Source of the DNA: an uncultured Collinsella sp.
Lineage (GTDB): Bacteria > Actinomycetota > Coriobacteriia > Coriobacteriales > Coriobacteriaceae
NCBI GenBank assembly: GCA_938023705.1
Contig: CALJDJ010000032.1
Location: forward strand, 1 to 6,370
Reading direction: 5' to 3'
Length of the DNA stretch: 6,370 nt
The position numbers and the translations under genes are program-made. This document shows, in pieces, positions 1 through 3,867 of the stretch. How positions within the stretch are numbered: position 1 is the stretch's first letter; every line of letters begins with the position of its first letter. The notes below the pieces were generated by a model, which saw nothing but the letters and a program-made list of their open reading frames with translations, made no database searches and had not been told where the DNA came from.

Positions 1-3
1 CAT
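1..3 (-). CDS. Start codon of a leftward gene running off the window
   Basis: The first three bases read as ATG on the minus strand. An excellent Shine-Dalgarno sequence, AAGGAG, sits 6 nt upstream, which is the spacing expected for a real initiation site. Only the initiator codon lies inside the window, so nothing can be said about the product. The orientation matches the other genes. The terminator at 618-649 and the roughly 600-nt gap make it likely that this gene has its own promoter. The call is an inference from the ribosome-binding site alone. Confidence 0.5.
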
Positions 4-6
4 ACC

Positions 7-39
7 CTACTCCTTAATTCGAAAAAGGTTAGACTTCAT
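7..39 (-). CDS. Possible 10-codon leader ORF before the left-edge gene
   Basis: A minus-strand ATG at 39-37 opens a 10-residue ORF (MKSNLFRIKE) that stops with TAG at 9-7, three bases before the ATG of the left-edge gene. A purine-rich AAAAAAGGG lies 7 nt before its start and could serve as a weak ribosome-binding site. The ORF contains the AAGGAG site of the next gene, an arrangement seen in translationally coupled leader peptides. It has no run of one amino acid, so it does not look like an attenuator peptide. ORFs this short arise often by chance. Confidence 0.2.
   Translation of the reverse strand: MKSNLFRIKE
10..15 (-). promoter_or_regulatory. Shine-Dalgarno site (AAGGAG) of the left-edge gene
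   Basis: On the minus strand the bases read AAGGAG, matching the 3' end of 16S rRNA, with a 6-nt spacer (TAGGGT) before the ATG at 3-1. It lies inside the short leader ORF at 39-7, so ribosomes translating that leader would pass over it. Confidence 0.55.
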
Positions 40-154
40 GCGATGACCCTTTTTTCACTAACAACCATTCGTAGAGCGATTGCACCTTGGAAGTTGGGTG
101 TAACATTTCTGCAAATGTAGGTTTTAGTCGTATGCTGAGACCCGGGTATAACCG
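29..154 (-). other. Short open frame (up to 41 codons), possible gene remnant
   Basis: On the minus strand a frame is open from just after a TGA at 157-155 to a TAA at 31-29. The internal ATG at 106-104 would give 25 residues starting MLHPTSKVQSLYEWLL. The composition (LKPTFAE, then VQSLYEWLLVKKG) looks protein-like rather than random, which could mean a decayed 3' end of a gene. No good Shine-Dalgarno sequence precedes the ATG, and I recognise no family. It overlaps the leader ORF at 39-7 in another frame. Chance is a real alternative. Confidence 0.2.
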
Positions 155-216
155 TCAGTTAATTCGTCCGCTGCCCCAGTCAATGAAAAATTGATGGGAA
201 TTTTAACAGTTTGTAA

Positions 217-227
217 GCCTAATAGGC
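217..227. repeat. Perfect short palindrome GCCTA-A-TAGGC
   Basis: The sequence has 5-bp arms around a single central base. With no room for a loop it would not form an RNA hairpin. If functional it would be a protein-binding operator for the leftward gene at the window edge. A palindrome this short can occur by chance. Confidence 0.25.
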
Positions 228-264
228 AGTGATCTCCCAATACTTTTACGATTGTCGAAAAAAA

Positions 265-360
265 TCATTGTCTTATGCGTTTTTTGCTCCTCCCTCTGTT
301 TTGGGTACCCCCGTGTCCGTAGATGAAACTAGCTGAAACTTGTACAAGATACACTTTCAT
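265..360 (-). other. 31-codon ORF of unknown status
   Basis: A minus-strand ATG at 360-358 opens a 31-residue frame that begins MKVYLVQVSASFIYGHGG and ends in a basic tail (GRSKKRIRQ). An AGGA lies about 10 nt upstream, farther than ideal. It matches nothing I know and coincides with the repeats at 322-361, which may explain why the frame is open. It could be a tiny basic protein or chance. Confidence 0.15.
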
Positions 361-361
361 C
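322..361. repeat. Cluster of nested repeats
   Basis: Three elements overlap here. A direct repeat of TGAAACT occurs at 324-330 and 334-340, a 10-bp period matching one DNA turn. A perfect 10-bp palindrome CTTGTACAAG lies at 339-348. A 7-bp inverted repeat (GATGAAA at 322-328, TTTCATC at 355-361) encloses both. This density suggests a binding site for a regulator or recombinase, but no protein can be named. Confidence 0.3.
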
Positions 362-497
362 GTAAGGAAATCCTATACATATAGAATCGGTGACGTGAAT
401 TAAACTGTGCCATACATTGGACTGGCTGTTGAGCTACACAAAATCAGGGATGAATATCTCTCAGGCCCCTATCAATCCTTGCTGCGATTTTACTGGT

Positions 498-510
498 AGG
501 AGATACTCCT
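498..510. repeat. Short inverted repeat AGGAG-ATA-CTCCT
   Basis: Perfect 5-bp arms with a 3-base centre in the gene-free left region. No U-rich tract follows on either strand, so it is not an obvious terminator. It has no gene next to it that would assign it a role. Confidence 0.2.
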
Positions 511-617
511 GAAACTAAGAAGTGTCGATTCAGATTATGGTGCCTTTCGAAAATTGAGATATCTTATAAAATGGGGGCCAGGCCAATCACTTTTGTGATA
601 ATAAAGCCAGTATAAAG

Positions 618-649
618 TGGTTCCAAAATCCTTTAAGATCTTGGAACCA
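618..649 (-). terminator. Stem-loop terminator of the phosphoesterase/HAD operon
   Basis: Two 13-base arms (618-630 and 637-649) flank a 6-base loop, starting about 10 nt past the HAD stop codon. In minus-strand RNA every position pairs, using one G-U wobble. In plus-strand RNA the same position is an A-C mismatch, so the structure favours minus-strand transcripts and fits this operon. The run after the stem is CTTTATACTGG on the minus strand, which is only weakly U-rich. It may therefore act as a weak intrinsic terminator or mainly as a 3'-end stabilising hairpin. Confidence 0.65.
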
Positions 650-658
650 TAATGAAAA

Positions 659-1495
659 TCACATCAGATCCAAAATTTCTGCAAAACTATTAATTGAATA
701 ATCCGGTTTAACTCTTGAAAATGATTCCTTCAGTTGCTCTTCTCTTTCAACATCTTTATCAGTCCAGTGTGTTATTTTCACTAAAATTTCCCATAGCTCG
801 GGAGCAAACTGACGACCATAGCGAGCCCAAACAGCTTTCATTCCAATAGACTTTGCCATTGATATATCTTTAGTAATAGAGTCACCAACATATACCGCAT
901 CTTTAATATCTACATTTTCAGTGAGACAAATGTGCTCCAAGAGTTTTGGGTTAGGCTTAGATTCAGCACTAGATAACCTTATAATAAAATCATCTTTTAC
1001 TGAAATAACTTTTGCGTTTTTAGGATTGGGGTGGAGATTGTGATTGTCTTCAATTGTGTAAAGGTGATCAAAAAAATCAATGACATCAAGCTTATAAAGG
1101 CGATACAAAGAATTATATTCTAAAGATTCAGTATGACCGACAATCTTAACACCACGCTCCCTTAAAATATTTAAAGTATCCCTGACAGTAGGGTATAATT
1201 TCAATGTATGATTGCGCTTTGAGCTAAAAGCAGAAAATACTCGCGTGAGTTTTTTTTGTAATAAAATCTTATCATTGGTCCCAAAATAAGAAATAACAGA
1301 TGGCAACTCTAGAGTAGCAAACGGTTTTTCAGAATTACCAAACCTCTGATGAATGACCTTATACTCGGACAAAAGTATATCTAAAGGAACATTTATCTCC
1401 TTTGATAGTTCCTCAGCCATAGCACTAAATGATTGGGAATAAAAACTTACCCAATCGTACAGTGTATTATCCAAATCGGTGATAAGTAATTTCAT
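659..1495 (-). CDS. HAD-superfamily hydrolase (phosphatase, subfamily I type)
   Basis: This 278-aa protein has the four catalytic motifs of haloacid-dehalogenase-type phosphatases. Motif I is DLDNT, with the nucleophile D7 and acid/base D9. Motif II is T122 in GHTES. Motif III is K180 in ESKPNP. Motif IV is GDS (204-206) with D210. A helical insert at about residues 15-95, between motifs I and II, is the expected C1 cap, as in phosphoglycolate phosphatases and pyrimidine 5'-nucleotidases. A stretch at about 150-178 before motif III is longer than usual. Family knowledge predicts a soluble Mg2+-dependent phosphatase acting on a small phosphorylated molecule; the substrate cannot be read from the sequence. 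Its ATG overlaps the stop of the upstream metallophosphoesterase gene as ATGA, with GAAGG (1502-1506) 6 nt upstream as ribosome-binding site, so the two are probably translationally coupled. AT-rich composition is shared with that partner. All catalytic residues are present, so it should be active. Confidence 0.9.
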   Translation of the reverse strand: MKLLITDLDNTLYDWVSFYSQSFSAMAEELSKEINVPLDILLSEYKVIHQRFGNSEKPFATLELPSVISYFGTNDKILLQKKLTRVFSAFSSKRNHTLKLYPTVRDTLNILRERGVKIVGHTESLEYNSLYRLYKLDVIDFFDHLYTIEDNHNLHPNPKNAKVISVKDDFIIRLSSAESKPNPKLLEHICLTENVDIKDAVYVGDSITKDISMAKSIGMKAVWARYGRQFAPELWEILVKITHWTDKDVEREEQLKESFSRVKPDYSINSFAEILDLM

Positions 1496-3141
1496 GATAA
1501 ACCTTCAATAGCATAGGTTGCCGTTTCATTTGCTCCGTTCTGTCTATCGAGCTTGAAAAATTTGAACGCTAGCTTTTCACCAGAAAAATCCATTATACAT
1601 GCATAGTTAGCACAATCTTGATTTGGCAATTCTGAACTAGCAACCCCTGAACTTCCCAAAGAAATAATTTGAAAAGTATGTTCAGGATTTGAAGCCGAGA
1701 CTGGTTCTAATGGAGATAGTATTTTTTTTATTGTAATACAACTACTTCTATGCATATGCCCATGAAGAATATAGTCAACTTTATGTTTCACCACCCAACG
1801 CAACAATCTCTCCGCATCTAGTGTAACACTATATTTTGAATCCAAATAGGCATCTTCGGCCTCATTAATTGAAGTTAGGTGATGATGGAGCATAGCAATT
1901 CTTGTGACCCCCCTTTTTTTAGATATATACTCCCCACTTTTGTTCATCCATCCCATAGATTCCGCAACGTTACTGAGTTGTTTCTCACCGATAAACCCCA
2001 TACCCAAAAATGAATCTTTAACTTGTTGTAAAACACATGAGTTCAAGGCCGCCACTTCAACTACTTTGTGCCCTCCCAATAAAAATTTTCTTCCTTGCGA
2101 GAGATCTTCTTCAGGTTTTCTTTGGAAAACATCTTTATAAAATTTTATATAGTTTTCTTTGCTTCCTTTATGATAGTTTTCTGCTAGAGTTGCCCATGGA
2201 GTATCAGTAGTAGGCTTTCCCATTATTTCAAAATATTGTTCTTTAGAAACCAAACCAACATCATGATTCCCTGGGCAAATAATTATATCATCCGGTGTAA
2301 GGCTAAGAGAAGAACTAACATCTTTGATGAATTTCGAAGCCAGCTCAAATCCCTCAACCTGTGATTGCCAAGTCAAATCACCTGAAATAGCCAATCCGGC
2401 ACATTTATTTCCATTGCTATATTTGTCTGCCAACTCTACTACACGAGAAGATAAACATTTCTGTTGATCATTATCTTGCGCTGGAAACGCATGCTTGCCT
2501 TTTCCGTTATCGAAATGAATATCTGAAAGCCAAATTATAAACTCCCCTTTTTTTTGGCTATATTTTTGGTTGAAATTATAAGGAATATAATGGGATGCTA
2601 ATAATTCATGCTGAAGATCAGAATCAATAGCAGGTCTCACCTTCCAAATTGTTCTATCTTGTTCTTTTAATTCAGTTACTGAAAAAACAACTTTATTGAA
2701 AAGCTGTTCATCTAAATCCTTTGAGGTGGTGAATAATGAATCTAATGGAATATAGGATAAGGTTTTGAGAACATCATCATTATCATGAATTTCACAAATT
2801 TCAGAAACTTTTAACCAACCTAACAACTCATCTTCATTATAATACCTTGGTGTTTTTCTACCATTATCAGGAGCCTTCTTCTTGCTATCCCCAGCAGCTG
2901 AGGAGCAGACTTCTTTTAATTCGGCCCTATAGAACTTTAGTCGCCCTGAATCAAAAAAATATATTTTGGTGAGATTTTCGGCAGCAATTCTTAGTTCTTG
3001 TGATGGAAACACCTCACCAGATTTTGCCCACCATCCCCACCAAACATCCCCTTCCTCACGAGCAATTTGGTTATGCTGTTCGATGGTAAATCCTTCACTT
3101 TTTCCTAGATCACGGAACCTAAAAATGTAAGTCTCTTTCAT
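1492..3141 (-). CDS. Calcineurin-like metallophosphoesterase with Trp-rich N-terminal module
   Basis: This 549-aa protein has a C-terminal catalytic domain (about residues 200-530) with the full calcineurin-like motif set: SDIHF (D207, H209), GDLT (D255), GNHD (291-294), a histidine cluster in LHHH (419-421) and GHMH (H462, H464). These ligate two metal ions in known phosphodiesterases, nucleotidases and phosphatases, so it is expected to be active and cytosolic; no signal peptide or membrane segment is seen. The first ~190 residues are not part of that fold. Residues 1-75 carry FRFRDL, then EQHNQIAREEGDVWWGWW, and a likely beta-strand IYFF. A lysine-rich linker follows at about 80-97, then RYYNEDELLGWLKV. 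The aromatic pattern suggests a ligand-binding module, perhaps PUA/EVE-like, but I cannot name it. It is the first gene of an operon with the HAD gene. The ATG was chosen because AAGGA lies 8 nt upstream. Substrate and role are unknown; nearby nuclease-STAND coding makes defence plausible. Confidence 0.9.
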   Translation of the reverse strand: MKETYIFRFRDLGKSEGFTIEQHNQIAREEGDVWWGWWAKSGEVFPSQELRIAAENLTKIYFFDSGRLKFYRAELKEVCSSAAGDSKKKAPDNGRKTPRYYNEDELLGWLKVSEICEIHDNDDVLKTLSYIPLDSLFTTSKDLDEQLFNKVVFSVTELKEQDRTIWKVRPAIDSDLQHELLASHYIPYNFNQKYSQKKGEFIIWLSDIHFDNGKGKHAFPAQDNDQQKCLSSRVVELADKYSNGNKCAGLAISGDLTWQSQVEGFELASKFIKDVSSSLSLTPDDIIICPGNHDVGLVSKEQYFEIMGKPTTDTPWATLAENYHKGSKENYIKFYKDVFQRKPEEDLSQGRKFLLGGHKVVEVAALNSCVLQQVKDSFLGMGFIGEKQLSNVAESMGWMNKSGEYISKKRGVTRIAMLHHHLTSINEAEDAYLDSKYSVTLDAERLLRWVVKHKVDYILHGHMHRSSCITIKKILSPLEPVSASNPEHTFQIISLGSSGVASSELPNQDCANYACIMDFSGEKLAFKFFKLDRQNGANETATYAIEGLS

Positions 3142-3149
3142 TTACTTCA

Positions 3150-3154
3150 TCCTT
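3150..3154 (-). promoter_or_regulatory. Shine-Dalgarno site (AAGGA) of the metallophosphoesterase gene
   Basis: AAGGA on the minus strand is separated by 8 nt from the ATG at 3141-3139. A second ATG inside AAGGATGAAGTAA is closed after one more codon by TAA. This supports the downstream ATG as the true start. Confidence 0.65.
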
Positions 3155-3166
3155 AAATGCAATGGT

Positions 3167-3194
3167 TTTATAATATCTTCGTTTTATCAGTAAA
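3167..3194 (-). promoter_or_regulatory. Candidate sigma70-type promoter of the phosphoesterase/HAD operon
   Basis: On the minus strand, TTTACT (3194-3189, 4 of 6 matches to the -35 consensus) and TATAAA (3172-3167, 5 of 6 to the -10 consensus) are 16 bp apart. Transcription would begin near 3160, giving a leader of about 20 nt that just covers the Shine-Dalgarno site. The surrounding DNA is AT-rich, so hexamers arise easily; position and spacing are what favour the call. Confidence 0.45.
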
Positions 3195-3255
3195 TCATAG
3201 TGAACTCAAATTCGAGTCTTATCTTTTTGAGAATAGCGTTAAGTAAGGTAATCAC
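3187..3255 (-). other. 22-codon ORF in the spacer, possible small gene or remnant
   Basis: A GTG at 3255-3253 on the minus strand opens a 22-residue frame (VITLLNAILKKIRLEFEF, then TMIY) that stops at 3189-3187. GAAGG lies 7 nt upstream of the GTG, a good ribosome-binding arrangement, and the frame is open for about nine more codons upstream. The sequence reads like an amphipathic helix followed by a strand. It overlaps the -35 element of the proposed promoter. It could be a tiny protein, the tail of a lost gene, or chance. Confidence 0.18.
3204..3217. promoter_or_regulatory. Near-palindrome beside the promoter, candidate operator
   Basis: The 14 bases form a palindrome of the type ACTC-n-AATT-n-GAGT with a single mismatched pair. 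It ends 9 bp upstream of the proposed -35 box of the phosphoesterase/HAD operon, where an activator or repressor could bind. No regulator gene is in the window, so this rests on position and symmetry only. Confidence 0.3.
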
Positions 3256-3286
3256 CTCGCTACCTTCTTCCAGTTTGCCTGATTAC
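3248..3286. repeat. Inverted repeat downstream of the nuclease-STAND gene
   Basis: GTAATCA (3248-3254) and TGATTAC (3280-3286) are perfect 7-bp arms around a 25-base spacer, within 35 bases of the STAND stop codon. The long loop and the absence of a following U-run make it a poor intrinsic terminator. I see no better terminator for the STAND gene, so read-through into the metallophosphoesterase gene is possible. Confidence 0.25.
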
Positions 3287-3318
3287 ACCAATACGATCCG
3301 GCAGCTGCTAATGCATGT

Positions 3319-3867
3319 TCATTCAATCGGCTCGCTTAAATCAATGAACTCAATAGTCTTTGCTAAAGGTATAGATTGACGGGGAAAGTCACGTCGCAGT
3401 CGTCGGGCTAACTCTCCCAATGCATCACTACGATCCATCGCATGATGGACTAGCAAAGACGCTACCTGCCGAACCTGAGCCTTTGCGCCAGGCTCACGAC
3501 TATTATCCTGCCCGCGAAGTGCATTACGCCACCCCAGTGTTGCCCTGTTTACATCAATTTGATCCAGCACTCGAATTAAGCCTGAAGGCTGGACTTGCAC
3601 GAGGAGACAAAGAAACATCAGAGCCTCATTGTAAAAAGTGGGGCTGGGCTGAGATAACGCCTCTGCTAGCCCACTGTAGTGCGGTTCAAGAAATGTAGAA
3701 ACCAGTGTTGGCTCCGACTGAGCAATCCTCGCCAAAACTAATGCTCCCAGTTGCCAATCGACATGACCCCAATGGCTGAGTGCAATGCGTCTGCCCGCGG
3801 CTATATGACGTAACGCGCTAGCCGGCGCGATGGCTGCGAGATGCGTCGACATGTTGACGATAGCGGC
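3319..3867 (-). pseudogene. Frame-displaced C-terminal part of the nuclease-STAND protein
   Basis: This frame is open from just after a TGA at 3870-3868 to a TGA at 3321-3319. The first ATG, at 3852-3850, would give a 177-aa product, but no Shine-Dalgarno sequence precedes it. The protein is a run of amphipathic helices (HWGHVDWQLGALVLARIAQ, later NEALMFLCLLVQVQPSGLI) of the same style as the helical array in the preceding frame, with the same GC-rich codon use. I read it as the displaced C-terminus of one protein rather than a separate gene. A true overlapping gene, started by termination-reinitiation within the 52-nt overlap, is the alternative. Helical C-terminal arrays in STAND proteins usually serve as the sensor for a foreign molecule, so losing this part should affect activation. 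Confidence 0.6.

Larger units (their letters stand above)
107..617. other. Intergenic region without a recognisable gene
   Basis: About 500 bases with stops in all frames at short intervals, no tRNA or rRNA pattern and no insertion-sequence end that I recognise. The longest frames are 20-35 codons and lack convincing starts. The stretch contains several short palindromes and repeats, listed separately. It separates the terminator of the phosphoesterase/HAD operon from the gene starting at the left edge, so it should hold that gene's promoter. I found no hexamer pair good enough to call: TTGACT at 183-178 on the minus strand has no matching -10 at proper spacing. Confidence 0.5.

Noticed and set aside
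323..403. Plus-strand 26-codon ORF starting MKLAETCTRY
   Set aside because: No ribosome-binding site, a TAG immediately before the ATG, and overlap with the repeat cluster; most likely chance.
1..617. CRISPR array, tRNA or insertion-sequence ends in the left intergenic region
   Set aside because: No regularly spaced identical repeats, no cloverleaf-compatible arms or conserved T-loop, and no terminal inverted repeat pair with flanking duplications could be seen.
1904..2140. Plus-strand ORF of 78 codons
   Set aside because: It lies entirely antisense to the metallophosphoesterase catalytic domain, whose frame carries all canonical motifs; no ribosome-binding site or recognisable domain.
3420..3698. 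Plus-strand ORF of 92 codons
   Set aside because: Antisense to the C-terminal helical fragment of the STAND protein; the composition reads as a shadow of the GC-rich coding strand.
3804..3867. Programmed -1 ribosomal frameshift site
   Set aside because: No slippery heptamer or homopolymer run exists in the only interval where the frames overlap.
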